Below the pieces are notes generated by a model, which was not told the origin of the DNA, did not search any database, and was given only the letters and a program-made list of their open reading frames with translations. DNA of 64,000 nt, from contig NZ_CP040106.1 in the NCBI RefSeq assembly GCF_005281475.1, positions 935,501-999,500 on the forward strand, written 5' to 3'. Source of the DNA: Echinicola rosea (lineage in GTDB: Bacteria; Bacteroidota; Bacteroidia; Cytophagales; Cyclobacteriaceae). The position numbers were made by a program, and so were the translations under genes. This document shows, in pieces, positions 26,601 through 36,734 of the stretch; within the stretch, counting starts at the first letter, position 1, and each line of letters begins with the position of its first letter.

Positions 26601-28640
26601 ATGGATTTTAAGATCATCTCAGATTATAGCCCCACCGGCGACCAGCCAAATGCGATCAAAAACCTTTCCGAAGGGATTTCCAGCGGAGAGCCCTCACAGG
26701 TACTTTTGGGAGTGACAGGTTCGGGAAAGACCTTCACCGTGGCCAATGTCATCCAAGAGGTACAGCGTCCGACCTTGGTACTTTGCCATAACAAAACTTT
26801 GGCCGCACAGCTCTACGGGGAGTTTAAGCAGTTTTTTCCGGACAATGCCGTGGAGTATTTCATTTCCTATTACGATTACTATCAGCCAGAAGCCTTCATC
26901 CCCACCAGCGGCGTATATATCGAAAAGGACCTGTCCATCAATGAGGAAATCGAAAAGCTTCGTTTGAGTGCGACATCCGCTTTGCTGAGTGGACGGCGAG
27001 ATGTGATCGTGGTGGCATCTGTTTCGTGTATTTATGGTATCGGTAATCCAGAGGAGTTTGGCAAGAATGTGGTGAACCTGGAAGAGGGACAGCGTATTCC
27101 TAGAAACCAATTGCTATTTCAGTTGGTGGACATCCTTTACAGTCGTGCCAATGCGGAATTTAAGCATGGTACTTTTCGGGTGAAGGGAGATACAGTGGAC
27201 ATCTTTGTGGCCTATGCAGACTTTGCCTATCGGATTTACTTTTGGGGGGACGAAATCGAAGGTATTCAGCGGATTGATCCCAGCACCGGCAAGCGTATCA
27301 GCAGTGAAAAGCAAATTACGATTTTCCCTGCCAACCTCTTTGTGACGGGCAGGGAAACGATCGATGTGGCCATCAAGGAGATTCAAGATGACCTGATGAG
27401 CCAAATATCTTTTTTCGAAAAGGACATGCGGCTGGAGGAAGCCAGTAGGCTCAGGGAGCGAACGGAATTTGACCTGGAGATGATCAGGGAATTGGGCTAT
27501 TGCTCGGGAGTGGAAAACTACTCCCGGTATTTTGACCGGCGATCAGCAGGAGCTCGGCCTTTCTGCCTGTTGGATTACTTTCCGGATGATTATATGTTGG
27601 TGATCGATGAGAGTCACGTGACCGTTCCGCAAATACGCGCCATGTGGGGAGGTGACCGTTCCAGAAAAGTAAACCTTGTGGAATATGGTTTTCGACTGCC
27701 CTCGGCCTTGGATAACCGTCCACTTAAGTTTGACGAATTTGAGTCCCTGACCAATCAGGTCATCTATGTAAGTGCTACACCTGCCGATTATGAATTGAAC
27801 CAGACCGATGGGGTAGTGGTAGAGCAGATCATCCGCCCTACCGGTCTGCTGGATCCGCTGATAGAAGTACGGCCCAGTGGAGATCAGATCGATGACCTAT
27901 TGGAAGAAATTGACCAGACGATCAAAAAAGGTGATCGTATCTTGGTGACCACGCTGACCAAACGAATGGCCGAAGAGCTTAACAAATTCTTGGAAAGAGC
28001 AGGGATCAAGTCCCGCTATATTCACTCAGAGGTAAAATCCCTGGATCGTGTAGAGATTTTGCGGGAGCTACGTCTTGGAATTTTTGATGTGTTGGTGGGC
28101 GTTAACTTATTACGGGAAGGCCTGGATTTGCCTGAGGTCTCCTTGGTCGCCATTTTGGATGCAGACAAGGAAGGCTTCCTGCGAAATGAACGGAGTTTGG
28201 TGCAGACTATCGGCCGTGCAGCGCGGAATGAAAATGGCCGGGTGATCATGTATGCTGATCGAGTGACGGCATCCATGCAGCGCGCCATCGACGAGACCAA
28301 AAGGAGGAGAGGTATCCAAATGGCTTATAACGAGGAGCATGGCATTACACCCACTACCATCCTTAAATCCAAGGACAAAATCATGGGGCAAACCAAGGTG
28401 GCAGACAGTAAGAAAAACGCTAAATTCTACGATGATCATTTTACGGAAGAAAATGCCTACGCAGCAGACCCGGTGGTACAATATTTGAGCAAGGACAAGC
28501 TCGAAAAGTTGATCCCCCAAACTCAGAAGCAAATGGAAAAAGCCGCCAAAGAACTCAACTTTATGGAGGCAGCACGCTTACGCGATGAATGGCAGGGACT
28601 CAAAAAACGATTGGAAGAGCTCAAACGCATGGATGGATGA
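26601..28640 (+). CDS. uvrB: UvrABC system protein B
   Basis: The damage-verification helicase of nucleotide excision repair. The 679-residue product has Walker A GVTGSGKT, the beta-hairpin tyrosine region (YYDYYQPEA), the DESH box (VIDESHVT), the helicase motifs in the second RecA domain ([18 protein letters not shown]) and the C-terminal UVR motif (about 635-670) that contacts UvrC. It overlaps the next gene by 4 bp (ATGA). Confidence 0.98.
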   Translation: MDFKIISDYSPTGDQPNAIKNLSEGISSGEPSQVLLGVTGSGKTFTVANVIQEVQRPTLVLCHNKTLAAQLYGEFKQFFPDNAVEYFISYYDYYQPEAFIPTSGVYIEKDLSINEEIEKLRLSATSALLSGRRDVIVVASVSCIYGIGNPEEFGKNVVNLEEGQRIPRNQLLFQLVDILYSRANAEFKHGTFRVKGDTVDIFVAYADFAYRIYFWGDEIEGIQRIDPSTGKRISSEKQITIFPANLFVTGRETIDVAIKEIQDDLMSQISFFEKDMRLEEASRLRERTEFDLEMIRELGYCSGVENYSRYFDRRSAGARPFCLLDYFPDDYMLVIDESHVTVPQIRAMWGGDRSRKVNLVEYGFRLPSALDNRPLKFDEFESLTNQVIYVSATPADYELNQTDGVVVEQIIRPTGLLDPLIEVRPSGDQIDDLLEEIDQTIKKGDRILVTTLTKRMAEELNKFLERAGIKSRYIHSEVKSLDRVEILRELRLGIFDVLVGVNLLREGLDLPEVSLVAILDADKEGFLRNERSLVQTIGRAARNENGRVIMYADRVTASMQRAIDETKRRRGIQMAYNEEHGITPTTILKSKDKIMGQTKVADSKKNAKFYDDHFTEENAYAADPVVQYLSKDKLEKLIPQTQKQMEKAAKELNFMEAARLRDEWQGLKKRLEELKRMDG

Positions 28641-29074
28641 AAAAAATGATAATGCTACTTACATTCCCCTTATTTTTGTTTGGGGCAAAGATAGTTATGG
28701 CACAGCAGGCGGAAGGCAGCTATTTGGTTTCAGGGGGCTTGGATTTGGCACGTACAGATGCTCCTGGAGTAATCAAGCGCTACCAAATTGGACTGGAAGC
28801 CAACTATTTTCACTGGTATAATATTTCCTTTTCCGGAGGTTATGAGTTTAACTATGACCGGCCAAACCAAGTAACCCTCGGCGGGCGGTATTATCCACTG
28901 GAGCCTGCATTTCTACGGGTAAGGGGCCTGATTGGCAAGGACAGTGATGTTGCCCTTGGAGCAGGCTATACCGTTAACCTTTCGTACCGAGTACGACTGG
29001 AGGGAATGGTGGATTATTATGCCGTAACCAATGTGGCAGGCTTAAGGGCTGCCATTGGGATATTGATCAACTAA
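28637..29074 (+). CDS. Small exported beta-rich protein (outer-membrane-barrel-like)
   Basis: The 145-residue product from ATG 28637 has a signal peptide (about 1-22, ending VMAQQ) and alternating hydrophobic and aromatic strands ([43 protein letters not shown]). This suggests a small eight-stranded outer-membrane barrel. No family is recognised. It is translationally coupled to uvrB by the ATGA overlap, which need not mean a functional link. Confidence 0.75.
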   Translation: MKKMIMLLTFPLFLFGAKIVMAQQAEGSYLVSGGLDLARTDAPGVIKRYQIGLEANYFHWYNISFSGGYEFNYDRPNQVTLGGRYYPLEPAFLRVRGLIGKDSDVALGAGYTVNLSYRVRLEGMVDYYAVTNVAGLRAAIGILIN

Positions 29075-29085
29075 AACAATTAGAC

Positions 29086-29724
29086 ATGACACTTCAGGAG
29101 GTCACCAGGCTGGCACGGCAAGGTGAAGGCCTACATATTGAGTTTAAAAAGAAAGTTACTCACCCTGAGAAGATCGTTCGTGAAGTGATTGCCCTTGCCA
29201 ATACCGAAGGCGGCCACCTGCTAGTAGGAGTAGATGACAACGGGACAGTGAGCGGGCAACGCTATGTAGAAGAAGATGTTTATGTACTGAACAAAGCCAT
29301 CAAAGAAATGATCCGCCCATTGGTGGATTTTAAGCATTTTGTCATTCCCATATCAGAAAAAAAGGGCGTTGCGGTGTACCATTTCTATAGAAGTCCCAAA
29401 AGACCCCACTACCTCTACGAAGAAGGACGTAAAAGATCATTTGTAAGGGTGGAAGACAGGACAGTCCAAGCGAGCAAGGAAGTATGGGAAATACTAAGAC
29501 GAGGCAAAAAAGAGAAGGACATCATCTTCAATTATGGTGAAAAGGAAACCAAATTGATGCAAGCCCTTGGAGAGCGAGAAGCGATCACCCTAAAGGAATA
29601 CTCAAAAGTGGCGCAATTGCCACGTTTTATCGCCTCTAAGACCCTCGTGAGATTGGTGCTTGCCAACGTACTACAGGTGATCCCCCAAGAGCAAGAAGAC
29701 CTTTTTAAGCTGAAGGTAAATTAA
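29086..29724 (+). CDS. AlbA_2 (Schlafen-like) domain protein
   Basis: The 212-residue protein has an N-terminal AlbA_2 nucleic-acid-binding domain: ESxxxEFKxxV-type start (LHIEFKKKV), ALANTEGGHLLVGVDDNG, then FVRVEDRTVQAS. A C-terminal winged-helix-like region follows (about 150-212). Such proteins are usually annotated as ATP-binding or transcriptional-regulator-like; here only RNA/DNA binding is a fair inference. It lies 11 bp after the preceding gene and is probably in the uvrB transcript. Confidence 0.8.
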   Translation: MTLQEVTRLARQGEGLHIEFKKKVTHPEKIVREVIALANTEGGHLLVGVDDNGTVSGQRYVEEDVYVLNKAIKEMIRPLVDFKHFVIPISEKKGVAVYHFYRSPKRPHYLYEEGRKRSFVRVEDRTVQASKEVWEILRRGKKEKDIIFNYGEKETKLMQALGEREAITLKEYSKVAQLPRFIASKTLVRLVLANVLQVIPQEQEDLFKLKVN

Positions 29725-29848
29725 AGGGCACAAGAAAGCCAGCGGATCACAGCTATCCATTGATTTCAGGTACTGTACCAGTGACCATCTTCGGAATCCG
29801 TGAGGGCATTAACTAACCACCAGATCTCGACCTTTAAAAAAATCTAAA

Positions 29849-29954
29849 CCGTCTTTGCGAGCCCAGCTAACGCGGAATGAAGCAATCTTTCCTTTGTAAG
29901 CGATATTACACGTCATGCTTCCTTACTTGGCTTCAGACAAGCTCGCAAGGACGG
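29849..29954. repeat. 106 bp inverted-repeat intergenic element
   Basis: The left end CCGTCTTTGCGAGC (29849-29862) pairs with GCTCGCAAGGACGG (29941-29954), with 13 of 14 bases complementary. It includes a GAAGCAATCT core, which resembles the widespread CGTCATTGCGAG...GCAATCT class of bacterial intergenic repeats. It lies between the convergent AlbA_2 and aspartate kinase genes and encodes nothing visible. Confidence 0.6.
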
Positions 29955-29993
29955 CTTGATAATCGAACTTAAGTTATAAGCTAAATCAATCTT

Positions 29994-31313
29994 TTACCAT
30001 TGAAACAACTCGTCGTTGAGTCGCTGTAGGGCTTCATTTTTGAATTTAGTATCTACGAGAATGGAGACGTTGTTGCGGCTACCGCCATAAGAAACCATCC
30101 TTACAGGGAAGTCTTGTAAAGCTACGACTACCTCCTTGATCATGCCTGTATTTTCGGCGATCATATTACCGGCTACGCAGACAATGGTCTGACTATAGTC
30201 GATTTCCGTATTGCCAAATTTCTCCAGTTCCATGATGATTTCTTTGAGGTGGGTGTCATCATCAATGGTCACCGAAACCGCCACCTCGGAGGTGGTAATC
30301 ATATCAATTGGCGTCTTATACTTCTCAAAGATTTCAAACACCTTCCTTAAGAAACCATAGGCCAAAAGCATCCTGCTGGACTTTATTTTCACGGCGATGA
30401 TTCCGTCTTTGGCAGCGATGGCCTTCACCCCTTTGCCTGTTTCCTCAGCGGTAATGGTGGTACCGGGAGCTTCGGGCTGCATGGTATTCAGTAATTTTAC
30501 CGGGATATTATAGGTCTGTGCTGGCCAGATGGAAGCAGGATGGAGGATTTTGGCTCCGAAATATGCAAGCTCTGCAGCCTCGTCAAATGAAAGCTGTGCG
30601 ATCGGTCGGGTTTTGTCCACCACCCTTGGGTCATTATTGTGCATCCCATCGATATCCGTCCAGATCTCCACGACGCTAGCCTTGATAGCAGCACCGATGA
30701 GTGATGCGGTATAATCACTACCACCACGCTTAAGATTATCCACTTCATTACGGTGGTTTTTGCAAATATACCCTTGGGTGACAAAAAGGGTATCCTTGTC
30801 GTAATTTTTGAGGATGGCCTTCAGGCGGTCGCTGATTTTGGCTACTTCAGGCTCAGAATTTTCGTCAATGCTCATGTACTCCAAGGCAGGCAAGAAGATC
30901 GCCGGGATATCCTTTTCCTCTAGCAGCGTATAGAAAAGCTTGGTGGACAGCAATTCCCCTTGGGCAAGGATGTCGCGGTTTATCGCCTCATTAAAAGAGA
31001 TTTTGAGGATGATATTCAAAAACTCAAAGTGCTCTTTGATGATTTTTTCCGCCTTTTTCCTGCCTGCTTCTGATTCGAGCAGTTCCTTATAGAATTCTTG
31101 GTAATGGTCATGTAGCGTATCGATGCGCTCCTTTGCCAGCTCCTTTTTGCCTTCGGCCAACGCATCACCGATGCCTACCAGCGAATTGGTCGTACCAGAA
31201 AGCGCAGAAAGCACGATGATTTTGCGTTCGCTATCTCTTGTGATCAGGTCTTTTACCTGGTGCATTCTTTCGGGTTTACCTACAGAGGTACCCCCAAATT
31301 TCATGATCTTCAT
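29994..31313 (-). CDS. lysC: Aspartate kinase (monofunctional)
   Basis: Phosphorylates aspartate at the entry to lysine, threonine, methionine and diaminopimelate synthesis. The 439-residue product has the signature MKFGGTSVG at the N-terminus, the catalytic region GGSDYTAS, and two C-terminal ACT domains (about 300-439) for feedback control. No homoserine dehydrogenase domain is fused. The gene symbol is given by function; whether it is the lysC or a thrA-like paralogue is not certain. Confidence 0.92.
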   Translation of the reverse strand: MKIMKFGGTSVGKPERMHQVKDLITRDSERKIIVLSALSGTTNSLVGIGDALAEGKKELAKERIDTLHDHYQEFYKELLESEAGRKKAEKIIKEHFEFLNIILKISFNEAINRDILAQGELLSTKLFYTLLEEKDIPAIFLPALEYMSIDENSEPEVAKISDRLKAILKNYDKDTLFVTQGYICKNHRNEVDNLKRGGSDYTASLIGAAIKASVVEIWTDIDGMHNNDPRVVDKTRPIAQLSFDEAAELAYFGAKILHPASIWPAQTYNIPVKLLNTMQPEAPGTTITAEETGKGVKAIAAKDGIIAVKIKSSRMLLAYGFLRKVFEIFEKYKTPIDMITTSEVAVSVTIDDDTHLKEIIMELEKFGNTEIDYSQTIVCVAGNMIAENTGMIKEVVVALQDFPVRMVSYGGSRNNVSILVDTKFKNEALQRLNDELFQW

Positions 31314-31355
31314 GGGATAAGTGGGATGTATGTTAATGGTTTGTTTTGTTTCGGG

Positions 31356-31832
31356 TTAGAATCCCAGCATTTTGATGGCCGTGATGGCTGCTTCATCGCC
31401 TTTGTTGCCATGTTTACCACCTGCTCGGTCAAGTGCCTGCTGTTGGTCATTTGGGGTCAGCACTCCAAAGATGACCGGTTTATTGTATTTGAGGCCCACA
31501 TTGGTAATGCCATGGGCCACGGCATCGCAGATGAAGTCAAAGTGCTTTGTTTCACCTTGAATGACACATCCAAGACAGATGACCGCATCGATTTCCTTTA
31601 CCTCTGCCACCCACTGGGCGCCTAGGGAAAGCTCGAATGAGCCAGGGACATTCTTTCGGTAGATATTTTCTTTTTTAGCACCATGGATCCGCAAGGTTTC
31701 CACGGCTCCCTCATAGAGGGATTCCGTGATCTCTTCGTTCCACTCTGAAACCACGATTCCAAACTTTTTATTGCTAATATCGGCAATGTTTGTGTCAGAG
31801 TGTTGGCTAAGGTTTTTGAGTGATGTTGCCAT
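31356..31832 (-). CDS. ribH: 6,7-dimethyl-8-ribityllumazine synthase
   Basis: Penultimate enzyme of riboflavin synthesis; condenses the pyrimidinedione with dihydroxybutanone phosphate, usually as a 60-mer or pentamer. The 158-residue protein has the family landmarks VSEWNEEIT, PGSFELSLGAQ, CLGCVIQGETKHFD and PVIFGVLTPNDQQQALDRAGG. Its order with the TPR protein is conserved in many Bacteroidota (from memory). The TPR gene lies 100 bp upstream behind a terminator. Confidence 0.96.
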   Translation of the reverse strand: MATSLKNLSQHSDTNIADISNKKFGIVVSEWNEEITESLYEGAVETLRIHGAKKENIYRKNVPGSFELSLGAQWVAEVKEIDAVICLGCVIQGETKHFDFICDAVAHGITNVGLKYNKPVIFGVLTPNDQQQALDRAGGKHGNKGDEAAITAIKMLGF

Positions 31833-31876
31833 TTTTTTATCTGTTATATGGTATGTTCTATAGATGGGTATAAATA

Positions 31877-31908
31877 CAAAAAGAGTAAGACCTCTTGGCC
31901 TTACTCTT
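31877..31908 (-). terminator. Terminator downstream of the TPR gene
   Basis: Inverted repeat AAGAGTAAG / CTTACTCTT, followed on the minus strand by TTTTTG, 24 bp after the TPR gene stop. Confidence 0.8.
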
Positions 31909-31932
31909 CAAATGCTGAATATTACTAAAGCA

Positions 31933-32646
31933 TTACTTAGAAGCAAGGCCCTCCAAGCGTGCTTTGTGCTTTCGTGCTAATGTAAATTCGTATGACTCTG
32001 GATAGTTCTTTTCGATTTTACCATAGGTGCTAATCGCCTTGTCCACCTGGCCGGCTGCTTCATAGGCAACGGCAAGTTTGTTCAGGTACATCGGCGTAAA
32101 GAACTTGTTCTCCTTATACGTAGCGGCCTTTTCATAAGCACTGATCGCCTCACCGGTTTGGCCAAGCTCCATATGGGCATCTCCCAACAGGCTATAGGCT
32201 TTTGCCTGCACAAAGAAGTCATCTGCTGAGAAATCTTCCAAGTGATCTACAGCTTTTTGGAATTCTCCTTGGGTAAGGTAAATCGATCCTGTGTAAAAAT
32301 GGGCAAGATTAGCAGAATTGGTCCCACTGTACTCGTCCAAGATTTGGAGGAAACCGTCATTGACACCGTCTCCATTCAGTGCTAGGCCCAAACTGTCCTG
32401 CTCGTAATAATACACCGCCTGAAACATATCAGCCTGAGCTTGCTTATCTTGATTGGCCTTGTCAAACTGGAAGTAAAGAATTCCTGCAATCACCAGGATC
32501 CCTACAATGATAATTCCACCAACAACGCGTGAGTTTTTCTTTAAGAAAGCTTCACCTCTTCCCAACGAATCGGCAATTGCCTCTGGGTTTTCGAGCAGAT
32601 CATGCTCTTCCTGATGCTGCTCTTTTTTTATTTCTTTCTTAGCCAT
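31933..32646 (-). CDS. Membrane-anchored TPR protein (YfgM-like)
   Basis: The 237-residue protein has a charged N-terminus, one transmembrane helix (about 41-60, GGIIIVGILVIAGILYF) and tetratricopeptide-type helical repeats in the periplasmic part (about 80-230). The architecture matches the YfgM/Tol-associated TPR group, which assists envelope protein handling; the exact role here is inferred. It is downstream of pdhA on the same strand but separated from it by a terminator and about 270 bp. Confidence 0.82.
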   Translation of the reverse strand: MAKKEIKKEQHQEEHDLLENPEAIADSLGRGEAFLKKNSRVVGGIIIVGILVIAGILYFQFDKANQDKQAQADMFQAVYYYEQDSLGLALNGDGVNDGFLQILDEYSGTNSANLAHFYTGSIYLTQGEFQKAVDHLEDFSADDFFVQAKAYSLLGDAHMELGQTGEAISAYEKAATYKENKFFTPMYLNKLAVAYEAAGQVDKAISTYGKIEKNYPESYEFTLARKHKARLEGLASK

Positions 32647-32858
32647 TCTTTTAAAATTTCAGTCGCAAATATAGATTATGTTTCATATAATCCCAAAACC
32701 TACTGTTTTTTATGAGGCTACATTTTCATAAGGCCGCATTTTTTTCAGGGGAAGACTGGTTTTTATAAGTTTTTTGGTTTTGAGAAGGGGATTCGTAATT
32801 CCAATGAAGCCGAAGCCATCAGAAATATTGCCTAATCCAACATCAAGGAAGCTATCAT

Positions 32859-32892
32859 AAAAAAACGCCAATTGGTTTTAACAATTGGCGCT
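32859..32892 (-). terminator. Terminator downstream of pdhA
   Basis: CGCCAATTG / CAATTGGCG stem with a 7-nt loop, followed on the minus strand by a seven-base T-run, 28 bp after the pdhA stop. Confidence 0.88.
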
Positions 32893-32920
32893 TACAACAA
32901 ATCATATCTCCGAGGATATC

Positions 32921-33943
32921 TTATTCCATTACAAAAGGATAATCCTCTTGCATATATACATCTTCAAATGCCTTTTGACCGTCAGGCCATGGAGATTCCT
33001 CCGCAAACTTCACCGCATCGGCTACTTGTTTTTTCACTTTGGCATCGATTTCTTTAATATCGTCTTCGCTGAGGATCTTGTTGTCCAGAATGGTTTTCTT
33101 CACCTGCTCAATAGGATCTTTGGCTTTGTACTCTTCTACCTCTTCACGGGTCCTGTATTTCTGGGGATCGGACATGGAGTGGCCTTTGTACCGGTAAGTT
33201 CTTACTTCCAATAGTGTAGGACCATCACCTTTTCTCGCCCTTTCGGCGGCTTCCGCAACTGCCTCATGTACTTCCTCTACATTCATGCCGTCCACTGCAA
33301 AAGAAGGCATGTCGTAAGATTCTCCGAGGGTGGACAGGTCGTCCACATTGGAAGATCGCTTTACGGATGTACCCATAGCATAACCGTTGTTTTCTATCAC
33401 GAAAATTACCGGTACTTTATAAAGCATGGCCAGATTAAAGGATTCGTGTACGGCACCTTGTCGTACGGCACCATCACCCATATGGCAAATACAAAGGTTT
33501 TTGGTGCCCTTGTATTTTTCCGCAAAACCAATCCCAAGCCCCATAGGTACCTGCGCACCTACGATGCCATGGCCTCCCATAAAGTTGCGTTCCTTGTCAA
33601 AGATGTGCATGGATCCGCCTTTTCCTTTGGTGGTTCCGGTAGCTTTGCCGAATAATTCGGCCATCACCGCTCCCGGGTCAGTTCCCAAACCTAGTGGATG
33701 GGCGTGATCCCTGTAAGCAGTGATCCACTTGTCGTCTTTTTCAAGGGCAGTGATCGCACCTGCAGCACAAGCTTCCTGACCTATATACAAGTGACAAAAA
33801 CCTCTTATTTTTTGTTGGCCGTACAGTTGGCCAGCTTTTTCTTCAAACCTCCTCATGAGCAACATGCTCTCATACCAAAAGGTATAGGTCTCTTTGGAGT
33901 ATTTTACTTTGGATTTAGTGGTTGTCGAACTCTTTTTCGCCAT
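32921..33943 (-). CDS. pdhA: Pyruvate dehydrogenase E1 component, alpha subunit
   Basis: Thiamine-diphosphate subunit that decarboxylates pyruvate as part of an alpha2beta2 E1. The 340-residue protein carries the ThDP motif beginning GDGAVRQGAVHE and ending NNGYAMGTS, and the phosphorylation-loop-like YRYKGHSMSDP. The beta subunit and E2 are not adjacent, as is common in Bacteroidota. The gene appears monocistronic. Confidence 0.95.
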   Translation of the reverse strand: MAKKSSTTTKSKVKYSKETYTFWYESMLLMRRFEEKAGQLYGQQKIRGFCHLYIGQEACAAGAITALEKDDKWITAYRDHAHPLGLGTDPGAVMAELFGKATGTTKGKGGSMHIFDKERNFMGGHGIVGAQVPMGLGIGFAEKYKGTKNLCICHMGDGAVRQGAVHESFNLAMLYKVPVIFVIENNGYAMGTSVKRSSNVDDLSTLGESYDMPSFAVDGMNVEEVHEAVAEAAERARKGDGPTLLEVRTYRYKGHSMSDPQKYRTREEVEEYKAKDPIEQVKKTILDNKILSEDDIKEIDAKVKKQVADAVKFAEESPWPDGQKAFEDVYMQEDYPFVME

Positions 33944-34164
33944 ATCGATAGTTATAAAACATGCATTTTTAGGGGCTCAAATATAAATAAGTATTCATTG
34001 ATTAGCAAAGCCTTTTGCGAATCTGGAAAGGGATTCCCTAAATATCTGCTTGATTGCGGATGACTTGCAGGGAAAATATTGGCGCTATCTTGCTTAAGGC
34101 AAGCAGCCAATGTCGAAGACCAAATTTACCAGCTACCTCTCCGCAAATGACTGATCCCCCTATT

Positions 34165-35169
34165 TTAGTCCCCTACTTTCTGCATGAAATCGGGAAAACC
34201 ACTTGGTGTCCACTTCACGACCCTTGCTCGGGTAGCTCGGTTTGGGTCTGAAAGCTCAGGACCTTGGATCTCCCGGTAATCACGGGTATGATAGATCATG
34301 ATGGGTGTTTTGCCATCTTCTGCTACCGTAAAAGAATTATGGCCGGGACCAAAACGTTTTACATCAGCATTGCTATAAAAGACTGGGCCCGGTGATTTGT
34401 TCCAATTTGCCTTTTCGAGGAGATCTGCAGCTTCATCGATCCATAATAAACCGACGCAATAATTGTCATTTGTGGCACTGGCCGAGTAGGTGACGAAGAT
34501 TTTACCGTCATGTTTGATCACTGCGGGGCCTTCATTGACATTGTATTTTATCCTTTCCCAGCTGAATTCCGGCTCAGTCAAAACCACTTCTGGACCTGTC
34601 AGAGTGGTGGCGTCTTTCATTTCGGACATGACTAGCGCGGTGCCATGTTCGCCTCCACGGACGTTCTGCGCCCAAATCATGTACCGCTTGCCTTTGTGCT
34701 CAAATGTGGTGGCGTCCAAGGAAAAGGACTCGATATCCGTTTTGATCTGGCCCTCCTCTTTCCAATCGCCTTCCATGGGATCTTTTGCATCATTGGACAG
34801 GGCCCACATGCGGATGTTCCAGATGTTTTCTGCTTCACCGGCAGCAAAATAAATGTACCACTTACCGTCCACCTTGTGAAGCTCAGGAGCCCAGATATGG
34901 TGTCCCATCACCCCTTTTTCGTGCTTGGTCCATAGCGTTTTCTCTTCAGCGGTCTTTAGGCCATCGATGGTACTGGCTTTTCTGAGGACGATACGGTCGT
35001 AATCCGGAACTGTGGCGATGAGATAATAGGTGCCATCATCTGCCTTATACACCCATGGATCAGCACGCTGCTCAGCAATGGGGTTGTCAAATTGAAGTTC
35101 TTGTCCGATGAGATTTTCGGTACAGGCAATGGCCAAAACCATTGCTAGGGCTATTTTAACGAGGTTCAT
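34165..35169 (-). CDS. Secreted glycoside hydrolase family 43 enzyme
   Basis: Five-bladed beta-propeller glycosidase, likely alpha-L-arabinofuranosidase or beta-xylosidase. The 334-residue product has a signal peptide (about 1-22), the catalytic base Asp in RADPWVYK, the pKa-modulating Asp region and APELHKVDGKWYIYFAA, the catalytic acid Glu in NEGPAV, and a metal-site histidine in GPGHNSF. It is a single gene rather than part of a visible SusCD locus; the substrate is inferred from family only. Confidence 0.9.
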   Translation of the reverse strand: MNLVKIALAMVLAIACTENLIGQELQFDNPIAEQRADPWVYKADDGTYYLIATVPDYDRIVLRKASTIDGLKTAEEKTLWTKHEKGVMGHHIWAPELHKVDGKWYIYFAAGEAENIWNIRMWALSNDAKDPMEGDWKEEGQIKTDIESFSLDATTFEHKGKRYMIWAQNVRGGEHGTALVMSEMKDATTLTGPEVVLTEPEFSWERIKYNVNEGPAVIKHDGKIFVTYSASATNDNYCVGLLWIDEAADLLEKANWNKSPGPVFYSNADVKRFGPGHNSFTVAEDGKTPIMIYHTRDYREIQGPELSDPNRATRARVVKWTPSGFPDFMQKVGD

Positions 35170-35371
35170 TTTAATGTATTTGGTTGATCAATTTGGGTAA
35201 AGATATCAATATTGATCCATTTCAAAAACATAAAGTGTCAAAATTACACGAAAAATAATCGTGTTTTATTCCCCAGTACCCACTGATCGGTGTGGCTTTC
35301 ATCTTTAACCAAGAAGACTGGAAGTCGCGAAGTTGGACATTAGTGTCTTTGTGGCCAAAACTTCACGAATT

Positions 35372-35896
35372 TTACCAAGCCCTGAAAGCTGGTGGCTCTA
35401 TGCCATTGAGCCTAAGGTAAACGATGAGGTTTCCTCTGTGGTGGATACCATGGGTATCGATGAGGTTTTCTACTTGTCTGCGTGTGATTTTATTTCCACC
35501 GAAAACTTCCACTTCTTCAGCAAGCTCCGCATCCGTCAGGGAAGCAACTGTCTCGGCTACAAAATCAAATGATTTCTCAACAGCCTCTTTTAGTTCAGCT
35601 TTGCTCATGTCTTCTTTCTCCAAGTCCACACCTGCTTCACCTTCTCTAAGAAAGTTATTGGCCATCATAATATTGGCACCGGCAATGTGCATGACCATTT
35701 CACGAAAGCTCATGACATCATCCACTGGCTTGAAGTCGAGTTTGTCATCAGGCATGGCTTCTAGGATTTCTACTGTATATCCTTTCATGGTGTTCCATTT
35801 AGAGGAAAACTCCTCTTGGTTGGTTTGGGCATTTACATAAAAACCGCTCAGCATTAAGCCAAGTGATAATACAATGGGTTTGAAAATTTTGATCAT
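35372..35896 (-). CDS. Exported DinB-like four-helix protein
   Basis: The 174-residue product from ATG 35896 has a signal peptide (about 1-23) and a DinB/YfiT-type four-helix fold. Metal-binding histidines appear in MVMHIAGAN and near the C-terminus in DTHGIHHRG. Members are often putative metal-dependent enzymes or thiol transferases. An in-frame ATG at 35923 would put nine polar residues before the signal peptide, so I prefer the internal start. Confidence 0.82.
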   Translation of the reverse strand: MIKIFKPIVLSLGLMLSGFYVNAQTNQEEFSSKWNTMKGYTVEILEAMPDDKLDFKPVDDVMSFREMVMHIAGANIMMANNFLREGEAGVDLEKEDMSKAELKEAVEKSFDFVAETVASLTDAELAEEVEVFGGNKITRRQVENLIDTHGIHHRGNLIVYLRLNGIEPPAFRAW

Positions 35897-36087
35897 AGTA
35901 TGTAGGTTTTGGTTAGTTGTCATGAAAACATGCTGTCAGTGGGCACAGGGAAGACCAATTTCACTTTTAAGAATCTTTAGACCAGGTCATCACGAGTATG
36001 GGTCCACAGAGACACCTAATTTAATCATTTTAAACAAGAGAACAGACAATATGTACTATGTAAAATGAGAGATTGCGATCATTTTCC

Positions 36088-36095
36088 TAACTTTG
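36088..36095 (+). promoter_or_regulatory. TAnnTTTG -7 box immediately before gldD
   Basis: TAACTTTG ends 5 bp before the ATG at 36101. If used as a Bacteroidota -7 element, transcription would start about at the ATG, giving a leaderless mRNA. A correctly spaced -33 box is not evident, so this is tentative. Confidence 0.35.
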
Positions 36096-36100
36096 GCAGC

Positions 36101-36679
36101 ATGAGAAACAGCTTGATTTTCGGTATCGTCTTCTTAGCATTGACCGCCTGTGGAAAAGGAGACTATCTGCCAAGACCAAAAGGATACAACCGCATTGACC
36201 TTCCCGAACGAGCTTTTGTTTCGCTTCAGGATAATTACCCGTACCAATTTGAACGATCAATTCACAGTAAGGTAGAGGCGGACACCTTTAACCTGGCCGA
36301 AGAAAACTGGATCAATTTGGCTTATCAGTCGTTGGGAGCAAAGGTCCACCTGACATACAAAGCGATCAACGGAAATGAAGCCAGGCTCAGGGATATTCTG
36401 GATGATGCATTTAAGCTGACTGCAAAACACCAAATCAAAGCCTACAGCATCGATGAAGCCGTGACCCGAACGCCAAGGGGCTATGTCGGTGTGGTGGCCG
36501 AGCTCAGTGGGGAAGTACCTACACAGTTTCAGTTTTTTGTCACCGATTCCACCCAAAATTTTCTAAGAGGGGCATTGTACTTTAACACAGCAGTCAAAAA
36601 CGACAGCTTGGCTCCCGTAATCGAATACATCAAAGAAGACATGGCCCACCTGATGAACACCTTGGAATTTAAAAATTAA
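36101..36679 (+). CDS. gldD: Gliding motility lipoprotein GldD
   Basis: GldD is one of the lipoproteins required for gliding and linked to type IX secretion in Bacteroidota. The 192-residue product has a lipoprotein signal peptide with the lipobox LTAC at Cys17 and the family signature YLPRPKGYNRIDLP just after it, then the PYQFE region. The ATG at 36101 fits the signal peptide; the upstream in-frame ATG at 36065 does not. It agrees with the T9SS cargo gene at 23-25 kb. Confidence 0.93.
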   Translation: MRNSLIFGIVFLALTACGKGDYLPRPKGYNRIDLPERAFVSLQDNYPYQFERSIHSKVEADTFNLAEENWINLAYQSLGAKVHLTYKAINGNEARLRDILDDAFKLTAKHQIKAYSIDEAVTRTPRGYVGVVAELSGEVPTQFQFFVTDSTQNFLRGALYFNTAVKNDSLAPVIEYIKEDMAHLMNTLEFKN

Positions 36680-36734
36680 GGTCTGGTTTTTGAGGCTTGA
36701 CATTCTTTATCACAAAAGTTTGACGATTTAATTC

